From: Syntrophomonas sp. DTU019
GTDB lineage: Bacteria; Bacillota; Syntrophomonadia; Syntrophomonadales; Syntrophomonadaceae
Length of the DNA: 64,000 nt
Assembly: GCA_913757435.1 (NCBI GenBank)
Contig: CAJYDM010000001.1
Span: 1,070,803 to 1,134,802 of the forward strand
Direction of reading: 5' to 3'
A program made the translations under genes and the position numbers. This document shows, in pieces, positions 34,982 to 43,146 of this stretch; positions within the stretch are counted from its first letter, which is position 1, and every line of letters starts with the position of its first letter. The notes beneath the pieces were generated by a model, which was given only the letters and a program-made list of their open reading frames with translations, ran no database searches and was not told the origin of the DNA.

Positions 34982-35710
34982 ATGTATTGGCCAAGGTTGA
35001 TCAAGCACTGGCGACAGTCCCTGGCCGGTTTGATTCTGGCGATTATGGGGGGAGCCATTTATCCCCGAAGCGCGTTGGGAATGACCTGGCGCGAACTTTC
35101 CAGAAGCCTGCACAGCACTTTCAGCCAACGCCATCCCTTAGACCATGAGAATATTGTCGGCTTAGCCCTGATTTTGATTGTATTTGGCTTGTTAGTGGCT
35201 GGCTTCAGATTATATGCCTGCAAACAGCAAAAAGGCATTGAGAAATTTTACAATGACCGCCGCCAGAAAAGGCAACAACAAGAGATGCTGCCCGACGGAA
35301 AGACTCAGAAGCGCAAATGGTTCAGGCTAAAGACCCGGGATTGGCTGCGCTGGTTCCAGTTTAGCGGCTTCACGCCTCTTACTGACAGCCAATACAAGCG
35401 GGACCGCATGGTGGATATTGGCGGGGGAGGGTTGCGCTTTACCACTGAACAAAAGTTGGAATTAGGGGCGATTATCACTTTCCTGCTTGATATTGGCGTT
35501 GATGAACCGCTTTCGGTTTGGGGTCGGGTGGTACGAGTGCAGGAAAAGAGCGGAGACGATCCGCAGCAATATTTTGTAGCCATACAGTTCGCCCAACTGC
35601 CTGATGCAGACCGTCAACGTCTGGTGGCCTGGATAATGCAGGGCCAGCGTGATGCTCTTCATATTGCCTCACCGGGGAAAAATACAACCACCGCCATTTC
35701 ACACGATTAA
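34982..35710 (+). CDS. Membrane-anchored PilZ-like protein
   Basis: The 242-residue protein has two hydrophobic segments (about 12-30 and 60-80), a basic linker, and a C-terminal domain with the PilZ outline. MVDIGGGGLRF at about residue 142 occupies the place of the (D/N)xSxxG c-di-GMP motif, with Ser replaced by Gly, and VWGRVVRVQE follows in the beta barrel. The RxxxR part is not clear. It may be a degenerate or alternative c-di-GMP receptor. It has GAGGTG before the ATG and no operon partner. Confidence 0.65.
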   Translation: MYWPRLIKHWRQSLAGLILAIMGGAIYPRSALGMTWRELSRSLHSTFSQRHPLDHENIVGLALILIVFGLLVAGFRLYACKQQKGIEKFYNDRRQKRQQQEMLPDGKTQKRKWFRLKTRDWLRWFQFSGFTPLTDSQYKRDRMVDIGGGGLRFTTEQKLELGAIITFLLDIGVDEPLSVWGRVVRVQEKSGDDPQQYFVAIQFAQLPDADRQRLVAWIMQGQRDALHIASPGKNTTTAISHD

Positions 35711-35726
35711 GCATGAGTAGTGACCG

Positions 35727-36842
35727 TCACGACTCGATCTTCAAATCGTAGTGTAACTTGCCTAGCCCAATCTCCTCTGCGTACTCCAGGCCTGCCCTCC
35801 AGTTGGTCCTGGGATGGACCAGGCTGAATTTGTCATCTCCGGGTTTACAGCCTTTTTCAGCCAGCACCGTAGCGGGTAAAGCCGGGGCTTTATTGACCAT
35901 ATCTACACAGGCTTTATCCAGGGCGACGGGATCGAACGATACGGCGATACCGAGGTCCGATACTATGGCCGAATCATTATAAGACCAGCAGTCGCAATGG
36001 GGCGATACCGAGTTGACTATATTTATATGGAAATTTGGTTTTCCCTTAATTACTGCCAGAGCATATTCGGCTATCTTTTCGGCAGTAACCTGAACTGACT
36101 GCTTCCAAACCACTTGAGCGGAGTTAAAGCGGCACAGGGCGACACACTGTCCGCAGCCAATGCACAATTCCTCATCGATCATGGCTCGTTCCTCATCTGA
36201 CAGGAGAATGGCCTGCTGCGGGCAGCTTTCTATACACATGCCGCAGGCGGTGCAATTCTCACCGATTATTCGCGGTTTCGAACTGGAATGCATCTCCATT
36301 TTGCCGCCGCGGGAGCCGGAGCCCATACCCAGATTCTTGATTGCTCCGCCGAAACCGGTCTGTTCGTGGCCCTTGAAATGATTAAGAGAAATCACTATAT
36401 CGGCATCGGCTATAGCGCTGCCGATCTTTGCCTTCTGACAATGCTTCTGGTTGATGGTTATCTCCCGGTATTCTATGCCTTTCAGGCCATCGGCGATTAT
36501 TACCGGACATCCCACCGTCAACGGGGAGAAGCCGTTTTTCATGGCGGAATCGAGGTGATCGATGGCGTTGCTGCGCAGACCGCTGTATAGTGTGCTGGCA
36601 TCAGTTAAAAACGGTTTGCCGCCCAGCTCCTTGATCATAGCGACCAATTCGGCGGCATAATTGGGGCGGATAAAGGCCAGGTTTCCCGGCTCACCAAAAT
36701 GCATTTTGATGGCTACCATCCTATTCTGGAAATCGATGTCTGCCAGCCCTGCTTTGTTTAACAGGCTGCGGAACTTATTAACGATATTGCGGCCGGGTCT
36801 GGTGCGGAAATCGGTAAAATAAACTTTTGATGGCTGCTGCAT
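35727..36842 (-). CDS. DUF362 iron-sulfur protein
   Basis: The 371-residue protein has the DUF362 domain (about 1-185 and the C-terminal part), with the motif ALNHFKGHEQTGFGG-like segment SLNHFKGHEQTGFGGAIKN near residue 155. Two 4Fe-4S motifs sit between residues 195 and 240 (CTACGMCIESC, CIGCGQCVALC). The family is widespread in anaerobes; its reaction is unknown. GGAGG lies upstream of the ATG. It converges with the PilZ-like gene and is transcribed alone. Confidence 0.87.
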   Translation of the reverse strand: MQQPSKVYFTDFRTRPGRNIVNKFRSLLNKAGLADIDFQNRMVAIKMHFGEPGNLAFIRPNYAAELVAMIKELGGKPFLTDASTLYSGLRSNAIDHLDSAMKNGFSPLTVGCPVIIADGLKGIEYREITINQKHCQKAKIGSAIADADIVISLNHFKGHEQTGFGGAIKNLGMGSGSRGGKMEMHSSSKPRIIGENCTACGMCIESCPQQAILLSDEERAMIDEELCIGCGQCVALCRFNSAQVVWKQSVQVTAEKIAEYALAVIKGKPNFHINIVNSVSPHCDCWSYNDSAIVSDLGIAVSFDPVALDKACVDMVNKAPALPATVLAEKGCKPGDDKFSLVHPRTNWRAGLEYAEEIGLGKLHYDLKIES

Positions 36843-37153
36843 TTGTTATTCCTCCGCTTTAAATTCTCTTGTGAAAAAAGTATAGCATAGTATTCCGCCA
36901 AAATAATTCGCGGTTTAACTTCATTAGCTAACATAAACTGGCTAGTATTAATCTGGCATGATATATTCAATACAGGGTTTGTTGAAAAACCTGCCAATAC
37001 CCTAATTAGCAGCACTTTAGAGATAATTGTGTATTCTACAGCTAATACTCTAGCCGAGAGTGGTGTGTACCGAATTCGGAAATGCTAGAGTGGAACTGGC
37101 ATTTGTACGATTGGTGGTCAAACTCAAGATTTACCATAAGAGAGGATGGTTAG
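36843..37153. other. Intergenic region with an inverted repeat upstream of the aminotransferase
   Basis: Divergent genes flank this 311-base region. No small gene is supported. It contains ACTCTAGC (37047-37054) and its complement GCTAGAGT (37084-37091), which bracket a perfect 10-bp palindrome CCGAATTCGG (37070-37079). These lie 60-100 bases before the aminotransferase start and could be an operator or hairpin. Confidence 0.45.
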
Positions 37154-38332
37154 ATGATTTCCGAACAGATTAAGAGTGATTTGCAGAACTCTTCGTGGAT
37201 CAGGGCTATGTTCGAAGAGGGCGAACGCCTGCGGGCCATATACGGTGCCGACAAGGTGTATGATTTCAGCCTGGGCAACCCCGACTATGAGCCGCCTGCC
37301 AAGGTGAGGGACACTCTCAAGGGGTTGGTGATGAACGAGACCCCGGGACTGCACCGCTACACCAGCAATGCCGGGCATATTGATGTGCGCCAGCGCATTG
37401 CTGACCAACTGTCCAGGGAAAGCGGACTGACCCTGGCTGCTGGGCATATCATCATGACTTGCGGTGCCGCCGGAGGTTTGAATGTAGTCCTAAAGACCAT
37501 ACTCGACCCGGGCGACGAAGTGATTCTGCTAGCACCTTATTTCGTAGAGTACCATTTCTATGCCAAGAATCACGGCGGCAAGGTCGTGGTTGTTCCCACC
37601 GGAGATGATTTTCTACCTGATACAGCCGTTCTGGCAGCCAGTATTTCCCCAAAAACCAGGGCAATAATCCTTAATTCGCCCAACAATCCCACCGGGGTAG
37701 TGTATTCTGAAGCAGCCCTCAAGAATATCGCTGAGGTTGTCAATGCCAAAGAGCAGGAGTATGGGACCGAGATCCTGGCCATTTCAGATGAACCCTATTA
37801 TAAGCTGGTATACGACGGGGTCAAGGTCACTAATCTGATGACAGTGTTCAAGAACGCGGCGATTGTTAACTCCTTCAGCAAATCCCTGGCTCTGCCTGGG
37901 GAACGTATTGGTTACATAGCTTTGAGTCCCAATATACAGAATGTGGGGCTGCTGATTGATGGCATGGTATTCGCCAACCGCACCCTGGGCTATGTCAACG
38001 CACCTTCGATCTTCCAGAAGGTGGTGGCGGAATGCCTGGATGAGGGTCCGGATACTGAGGAATACCAGCGCCGCCGGGACACTCTCTACAATCATATAAC
38101 CTCTCTGGGCTTTTCCTGCACCAAGCCCCAGGGAGCCTTCTATCTGTTCCCCAAATCACCCGAACCGGACGACGTAGCATTTGTAAAACAGGCTCTGGAA
38201 TACAACCTGCTGCTGGTTCCGGGGCGCGGCTTTGCCAGCCCGGGGTATTTCCGCCTGGCTTATTGTGTAGATTTCAAAACCATTGAGGGGGCTCTGCCCG
38301 CCTTTGAGAAACTGGCTAAGCATTATTTTTAG
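37154..38332 (+). CDS. PLP-dependent class I/II aminotransferase
   Basis: The 392-residue protein is a fold-type I aminotransferase. Landmarks are SLGNPDYEPP near the start, AAGGLN for phosphate contact, LNSPNNPTGVV, the ISDEPYYKLVY aspartate, and the lysine that binds pyridoxal phosphate in NSFSKSLALPGERIGY (about 240). It resembles aspartate- or alanine-type transaminases of Clostridia annotated as 'pyridoxal phosphate-dependent aminotransferase'. GAGAGGATGG precedes the ATG. It stands alone, so its substrate is not shown by context. Confidence 0.92.
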   Translation: MISEQIKSDLQNSSWIRAMFEEGERLRAIYGADKVYDFSLGNPDYEPPAKVRDTLKGLVMNETPGLHRYTSNAGHIDVRQRIADQLSRESGLTLAAGHIIMTCGAAGGLNVVLKTILDPGDEVILLAPYFVEYHFYAKNHGGKVVVVPTGDDFLPDTAVLAASISPKTRAIILNSPNNPTGVVYSEAALKNIAEVVNAKEQEYGTEILAISDEPYYKLVYDGVKVTNLMTVFKNAAIVNSFSKSLALPGERIGYIALSPNIQNVGLLIDGMVFANRTLGYVNAPSIFQKVVAECLDEGPDTEEYQRRRDTLYNHITSLGFSCTKPQGAFYLFPKSPEPDDVAFVKQALEYNLLLVPGRGFASPGYFRLAYCVDFKTIEGALPAFEKLAKHYF

Positions 38333-38447
38333 TTTCGGTCGGTAAGGTACAAATAGATATCATTAGCGTTATGGTCTGGAATGCACCGCCGAGCCCTGCA
38401 TATATTTTAATGATTGAACTGGTATGGCCTGTGCGGGGAGGTGCCTT

Positions 38448-39299
38448 ATGGTTTTTGGCGGTATGCCGAGACGTTGGATGCTGGCTGTGGCGCTGGGACT
38501 GATGCTCGTTGTGGTGAGTGTATATTTAATGCAGCCTGTACCGCGGCCAGAGCCGCCGCCCCCGCAAGAACAACCTGTAAAGGGGGAATTCCTTAGCTGG
38601 AAGGAAGTCGACCAGCTATTCCCCCGCTACTCCAATGCCAATATAGTAGACTTTGAGACCGGCTTGAGTTTCACGGTGCAGCGTCGCGCCGGCACTTATC
38701 ACGCCGATGTCCAGCCTCTTACTGCGGAGGACACGGCTATTATGAAGAAGATCTACAGCGGTCAGTGGGCCTGGAAAAGGCGGGCCATACTGGTCGTCTT
38801 GGATAGCGGGCGGGTGGTAGCAGCATCCATGAATGGCATGCCCCATGGCTCAGGCGCTATTAAGGGCAACAAGTTCAATGGCCATTTCTGCATACATTTC
38901 CGCGACAGCATCACCCATGGATCGCGCAAGAGGGACACCGCCCACCAGGTTATGATCTGGAAAGCGGCCGGGGTTTTGAAAGAACAACTGGCAGAATTGA
39001 CGACGGAACAAGTTATTGATGTGGCCATAGCAGCGCTGACGCAGGGGGACTCCCATATCCTCAGGGAAGTCACCTGTGATGCTGAACAAGCCAAACTCTT
39101 GGATAGTATGGAAGATGTTACCTGGGTCAAATCGAAGTCGCTGCGGAAGATCGATGAGCAACATTTCATCGCTCAGGTACAGTTTTTGAAGCGTGGCAGC
39201 ATTAAAACTCAAATGCTGACATTGCATATTGAGCTGGTTGATTCCCCTGAGCACTGGTGCGTATCAGCCGCGTCGCTTCTGCCCCTGGTGCAGCCCTGA
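38448..39299 (+). CDS. Exported protein of unknown function with HFCIHFxxSxTHG motif
   Basis: The 283-residue protein has an N-terminal signal anchor (about 10-25), a proline-rich linker (PRPEPPPPQEQP) and a domain of about 120 residues ending in HFCIHFRDSITHGSRKRD...AHQ. Several Firmicutes proteins of unknown role share this His/Cys/Ser/Thr-rich motif; it recalls, without proving, the HG...SxxC pattern of L,D-transpeptidases, so a wall-related activity is possible. The C-terminal 90 residues are a separate region with no recognised domain. GGGGAGGTG sets the start at 38448. Confidence 0.7.
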   Translation: MVFGGMPRRWMLAVALGLMLVVVSVYLMQPVPRPEPPPPQEQPVKGEFLSWKEVDQLFPRYSNANIVDFETGLSFTVQRRAGTYHADVQPLTAEDTAIMKKIYSGQWAWKRRAILVVLDSGRVVAASMNGMPHGSGAIKGNKFNGHFCIHFRDSITHGSRKRDTAHQVMIWKAAGVLKEQLAELTTEQVIDVAIAALTQGDSHILREVTCDAEQAKLLDSMEDVTWVKSKSLRKIDEQHFIAQVQFLKRGSIKTQMLTLHIELVDSPEHWCVSAASLLPLVQP

Positions 39300-39350
39300 C
39301 AACGGTCAAACGCTGGCAAACCGCCCCCGGTCACACTGTCACATGATTAA

Positions 39351-39390
39351 GGCTCAAGTTTCAGTTATTAGCCGAAATTTGAGCCTTATT
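39351..39390 (+). terminator. Terminator-like hairpin after the unknown exported protein
   Basis: An 11-bp stem with one mismatch (39351-39361 with 39375-39385) is followed by a short TTATT. The weak T-run makes it uncertain. Confidence 0.45.
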
Positions 39391-39499
39391 CCGATTGACT
39401 CCTTCAAGAATCGTTCCCTGTCGCCTGAGCGCAATGCGATAAAGCGAGAACCGTCCACTGTGGAACTGTCGCATAGGCCGCAGGTCTGTTTTGGGGATA

Positions 39500-39685
39500 T
39501 TAGCGGTCGGCCTTTTCATCCAGGTCGAACCAGCAGCCGGTGATAGCACGCAGGCACTTGGGGCAAAAAACGCTGCTGTAGCCGAATTGCCGCACCATCA
39601 AGATGCACTCCATACATACCGGCTTCAAACACAAGCTGCAGGTCTGTTCGGTGGTTTCTTCGCCTTCATGATAAATGCACTCCAT
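39500..39685 (-). CDS. Small cysteine-rich zinc protein (B-box-like)
   Basis: The 61-residue protein has a B-box-like arrangement of metal ligands: CIYHE at the start, CSLCLKPVCMEC in the middle and CPKCLRA near the end. Such small zinc proteins are common in Clostridia and unnamed. GGAGG lies 12 bases before the ATG, a long spacing, so the start is slightly uncertain. It is downstream of the NUDIX gene on the same strand, with a GGGACGG-type palindrome between them. Confidence 0.65.
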   Translation of the reverse strand: MECIYHEGEETTEQTCSLCLKPVCMECILMVRQFGYSSVFCPKCLRAITGCWFDLDEKADR

Positions 39686-39711
39686 TATACAATGATTCCT
39701 CCATTAAACCG

Positions 39712-39794
39712 AAGGGACAGAAGAACCGTCCCCTTGTCCCTTTGTTACTTGTCTGAGCCAGCAGAGCCAACAGAAAGAACGTCCCTCTGTTGGC
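39712..39794. repeat. Two GGGACGG-family hairpins, one overlapping the NUDIX gene end
   Basis: The first hairpin pairs AAGGGACA (39712-39719) with TGTCCCTT (39735-39742) around AAGAACCGTCCCC. The second pairs GCCAACAGA (39766-39774) with TCTGTTGGC (39786-39794) around an 11-base loop that contains AAGAACGTCCC. The second lies inside the last codons of the NUDIX gene. Both share the AAGAACCGTCCC core seen at 9.4 and 49.7 kb. Confidence 0.75.
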
Positions 39795-40302
39795 GCAGCA
39801 TTTCTATTACGGTGCGGTCCGTGGGGAAGGCTAAGGGTGGAACGTTGTCCAGCGCAAAATAGCCCACCATATCCAGATCATCCCCGGCTACAGGCGTACC
39901 TGCAATTACTTCGGCCAGGAACCATATGCCTACCGTATGCCGTGCCGGGTCATGGAAATTGGACAGAACTGCAAACAGTTTGACAATGTTGATAGTCAAA
40001 CCAGTCTCTTCCAGGAACTCCCGCTTAGCACCGTCGAAAACGTCCTCATCATACTCCAGATAGCCGCAGGGGATGCACCACAAGCCTTGATAATCGCCCC
40101 AGTTCCTGCGGCCCAGCAAAATCTCACCGCGTTCATTAAAGACAATAGCGGCAACCCCTACGATGGGATTCTCATAAAAAATATAGCCACAACTCTGACA
40201 AGTCAGGCGCTGGCGTTCATCGTGCATACGGTATTCGAGAGCCCCACCGCATTTAGGGCAATAAAAGTAGCGCTGCACAGGAGGCTGCGGATTATGCTTC
40301 AT
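39745..40302 (-). CDS. NUDIX hydrolase with N-terminal zinc ribbon
   Basis: The 185-residue protein has an N-terminal zinc ribbon (CPKCGGAL and CQSCGYIF, residues 14-42), then a NUDIX domain with a perfect Nudix box (GYLEYDEDVFDGAKREF then LEETGL, residues 78-100). It hydrolyses a nucleoside diphosphate linked to another group; zinc-ribbon members include NADH pyrophosphatase-like enzymes, but the substrate is open. The ATG has a weak GGGACATG before it. Its last 15 codons fall in a GGGACGG-family hairpin, so the C-terminus (RDVLSVGSAGSDK) was probably added by repeat insertion. Confidence 0.9.
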   Translation of the reverse strand: MKHNPQPPVQRYFYCPKCGGALEYRMHDERQRLTCQSCGYIFYENPIVGVAAIVFNERGEILLGRRNWGDYQGLWCIPCGYLEYDEDVFDGAKREFLEETGLTINIVKLFAVLSNFHDPARHTVGIWFLAEVIAGTPVAGDDLDMVGYFALDNVPPLAFPTDRTVIEMLRQQRDVLSVGSAGSDK

Positions 40303-40317
40303 CGTTCATGTCCCTGT

Positions 40318-40551
40318 CTAATTATTGCGTGGTTTAAATAAATTTCTGGTAAGACCTTTGTCAGCATCCTCGTTTTCGCACATTTCCAGCATAGACTCCG
40401 GTACGATCAGCATTTTGCGGTGCTGCTCCAGCATCAACAGGTACATGGGATCGCCCGGCGCTCTAAGTCCCCGCTTGCCGACTATAATACCCGTGCAGTT
40501 GTTGTAGAAATGGCCCCTTTGAGTGATTATGACCCTATTACCCAACTCCAT
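40318..40551 (-). CDS. Short conserved protein with KOW-like start
   Basis: The 77-residue protein starts MELGNRVIITQRGHFYNNCT and continues with GIIVGKRG, a small beta-barrel pattern of the KOW/SH3 kind seen in proteins that bind nucleic acid or ribosome parts, then a charged tail. Function is not recognised. AGAGGTG sets the start at 40551. It is 15 bases upstream of the NUDIX gene and probably co-transcribed with it. Confidence 0.65.
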   Translation of the reverse strand: MELGNRVIITQRGHFYNNCTGIIVGKRGLRAPGDPMYLLMLEQHRKMLIVPESMLEMCENEDADKGLTRNLFKPRNN

Positions 40552-40913
40552 ATTGTTCACCTCTTTCACCACCGGCAGGGCTGCCAGTGGGCCTTTCTAA
40601 ACGCCACCCGTTTGTTTAGTAGTCTTCTTAGGTGGTTATTGTACGGCACTCGCTTTGCCATAATACTACTTAATTATAATATATTGACACCATGATTGTA
40701 TATTCTATCTGCCGGTGAATCGCCTCTGACACGTGGATAAACCTTTACATAGCAGCTGTCTGAGTATGCACGCAGCCCTCTCAATAGGTGGTAATGCGAA
40801 ATGAATCCTTTAGGCTACCTGTTGAAGTGAGGCATGTTAAAGATCAGCAATAGAAAAAGGGGGCCAAAAACCCCTTATACAATACAGTTAGCAGACTCAA
40901 GCCCTGTTGGCTT
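40552..40913. other. Intergenic region, no gene seen
   Basis: This 362-base stretch should hold the promoter of the short gene ending at 40318 and holds the terminator of the flavoprotein gene at 40854-40876. No open frame with a ribosome site and no recognisable RNA was found. Confidence 0.5.
40854..40876 (-). terminator. Terminator of the nitronate monooxygenase-like gene
   Basis: On the minus strand AAGGGG (40876-40871) pairs with CCCCTT (40862-40857), and the T-run is the complement of AAAAA at 40854-40858. It lies about 40 bases after the gene's stop. Confidence 0.75.
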
Positions 40914-41864
40914 TTAGGCCAGAGCGAATTCCCTTAAGATATTATCAAATATCTGCGCCACCGGCAGTATACTCTTTATTTTGTACACGTTAGCCCCGGC
41001 AAAGACCACCCCCTGGTCCACCTTGCCATTGCGGGCATTTATCAAGGCCTCTTTGATGCAGTAGTCACTTGAGCAATTGCGCAGGCAAGCCTCACATTCC
41101 TCTGACAAGGGAGCCTCTCCGGCTGCGATCAGGTCGGTGAAGCTGTTTCGGATGGCGCGCCCCGGCAGTCCCACCGGGCTTTTGATGATGATGACGTCTT
41201 CTTGCCGGGCATTCAGATAAACCTGCTTGTACTCTTCGGCTACATCGCACTCCTCACTGAGCAGAAAACGGGTGGCTATCTGCACTCCGTCTGCGCCCAG
41301 CCGAACCATATCAGCCATGTCATAGCCATCTACAATACCGCCGGCAGCGATGACAGGAACCTTTACCGCCTGTTTGATTTCCGGGAGAATCTCTTTGACG
41401 GAACGATCCGTACCCAGATGGCCGCCGGCTTCGCAGCCCTCGGCGACTACAGCTGCAGCCCCCGATTTTTCTGCCAGTATGGCGGCGCGAGCCGAGGATA
41501 CGATGGAAACTACCGGAGTCTGGGATTCTTTGCACCAGTTGAAGATCTCCCGAGAAAACCCGGCTCCAGTGAAAATCACATCGATGTGTTCGTTTAATGC
41601 GGTTTTTACTAACTGCATAAACTCCCGGGCCGCGTACATGATATTCACGCCGATGATGCCCTGGTTCTGGCTCAATTGACGGGCAGTCCGTATCTGCTCA
41701 CGGAGATCATCGAGGCTGATCGCCGTTCCCCCAATCACGCCTATACCACCGCAGCGAGCGACAGCTGCCGCCAATGGGGCGGTGGAAACTCTTATAGACA
41801 TTCCTCCTTGTACGATGGGGAAGCGTGGTTGAAGGCTGCCTATTTTTAACTCCGGGAGCTGCAA
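40914..41864 (-). CDS. Nitronate monooxygenase / FabK-like flavoprotein
   Basis: The 316-residue protein is an FMN-dependent TIM barrel of the nitronate monooxygenase family. It shows QGGMSIRVSTAPLAAAVA at the start, EGCEAGGHLG (about 140) with the conserved histidine, and AAGGIVDG plus GADGVQIATRF for FMN binding. The C-terminal CEACLRNCSSDYC motif adds cysteines absent from FabK. Start TTG 41864 has GGAGGG upstream. It is divergent from fabH and is a paralogue of FabK at 43147, so a role in acyl metabolism is possible; nitronate oxidation is the family label. Confidence 0.82.
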   Translation of the reverse strand: MQLPELKIGSLQPRFPIVQGGMSIRVSTAPLAAAVARCGGIGVIGGTAISLDDLREQIRTARQLSQNQGIIGVNIMYAAREFMQLVKTALNEHIDVIFTGAGFSREIFNWCKESQTPVVSIVSSARAAILAEKSGAAAVVAEGCEAGGHLGTDRSVKEILPEIKQAVKVPVIAAGGIVDGYDMADMVRLGADGVQIATRFLLSEECDVAEEYKQVYLNARQEDVIIIKSPVGLPGRAIRNSFTDLIAAGEAPLSEECEACLRNCSSDYCIKEALINARNGKVDQGVVFAGANVYKIKSILPVAQIFDNILREFALA

Positions 41865-42056
41865 GATGAACCCTCCTAGTATAATGATACTTTAACTAGA
41901 ATATTACACCATAAAATCAACAATCATGCAAATATCGTAATTATTATCGGGATTAATTGAAATCATGAAGCAGCAGGGTGGGGGTTCGACAGGCAAATGA
42001 AGCTTTGCAATGAAAAGGAATTATCTGTCAGAAATAAGGCAATAATGGAATTGTTA

Positions 42057-42085
42057 TTGACTTTCACTAATAATACTGGTTTAAT
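42057..42085 (+). promoter_or_regulatory. Candidate promoter of the fab operon
   Basis: TTGACT (42057-42062), a 17-base spacer and TTTAAT (42080-42085) precede the fabH start by about 75 bases. No clear FapR-type operator was recognised around it. Confidence 0.5.
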
Positions 42086-42159
42086 AACCTCAACGTCCTT
42101 GTGCACGAAAATGTGCTCAAAACTACTGGGCTTAATGTCATGATGAGGTGATATTTACA

Positions 42160-43146
42160 GTGAGAGCTCAAATTATAGGTCTGGGATATGGGCTGCCGGA
42201 GCGGCGGCTTACCAACCAGGACCTTGAAAAAATGGTGGACACCTCGGATAAATGGATTGTTGAACGGAGTGGCATTCGCGAGCGGAGGATCGCCGATCAG
42301 CCCATAAAGTGTTCTGATCTGGCATATCAGGCTGCTGAAATGGCTGTGCAGCGTGCCGGTATATCTGCACAGCAACTGGACTTGATCATCGTGGCTACCT
42401 CTACCCCGGACATGTTTTTCCCTTCCACGGCCTGCATCGTTCAGGACCTTTTAGGGGCTACCAATGCGGCTGCCTTTGATCTGTCAGCAGGCTGCACAGG
42501 TTTTGTTTACGGACTCGATGTAGCCCATAAATACCTGCTTGCAGATGACTGTCATTATGTCCTGGTAATAGGCGCGGAGATAATCTCGCGCATCCTTGAC
42601 TATGAAGACCGCAATACCTGTGTCCTGTTTGGCGACGGTGCCGGGGCGGCTGTACTGGGCAAGGGGAGCGATGCTTATGGCATCTTGAGTTCAGTATTAG
42701 GAGCCGACGGCAGTGGTGCTGCACACCTGAGCATGCCTGCCGGAGGAACGGCCATGCCAGCCAGCCTGGAAACTGTACAGAATCGTCTGCATTTCTTGCG
42801 TATGAACGGCAATGAAATCTTCCGCTTCGCTTCACGGATCACTTCTGAGATCAGTTCGCAGGTCTTGCAAAAAGCTGGATATACCTACAGCGATGTGGAT
42901 ATCTTTGTGCCCCACCAGGCTAATATACGCATAATAAGGACCGCCATGAAGAGAATGAATATTCCTGCAGAGAAGACTCTGATCAATTTAGATAAATACG
43001 GCAATACCTCCGCTGCCTGTATACCCGTTGCGCTCTTTGAAGCTGAACAAGAGGGGCGTATAAAAGCGGGGGACCTGGTCCTCTTAGTCGCGTTTGGGGC
43101 TGGTCTGACCTATGGCGGGGTATTGCTTCGCTGGGGGAGGGATTAG
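42160..43146 (+). CDS. fabH: 3-oxoacyl-ACP synthase III
   Basis: The 328-residue KAS III starts fatty-acid chains by joining acetyl-CoA or a branched acyl-CoA to malonyl-ACP. Active-site residues are Cys in AFDLSAGCTGFVYG (about 110), His in FVPHQANIRI and Asn in KYGNTSAA. GTG 42160, 9 bases after GAGGTGAT, gives the usual start RAQIIGLGYGLPE; an earlier GTG at 42148 is less likely. It begins a nine-gene operon. Confidence 0.95.
   Translation: MRAQIIGLGYGLPERRLTNQDLEKMVDTSDKWIVERSGIRERRIADQPIKCSDLAYQAAEMAVQRAGISAQQLDLIIVATSTPDMFFPSTACIVQDLLGATNAAAFDLSAGCTGFVYGLDVAHKYLLADDCHYVLVIGAEIISRILDYEDRNTCVLFGDGAGAAVLGKGSDAYGILSSVLGADGSGAAHLSMPAGGTAMPASLETVQNRLHFLRMNGNEIFRFASRITSEISSQVLQKAGYTYSDVDIFVPHQANIRIIRTAMKRMNIPAEKTLINLDKYGNTSAACIPVALFEAEQEGRIKAGDLVLLVAFGAGLTYGGVLLRWGRD

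Noticed and set aside
42060..42110. Possible FapR operator upstream of fabH
   Set aside because: I looked for the TTAGTACCTGGTACTAA-type palindrome and found no match good enough to report.
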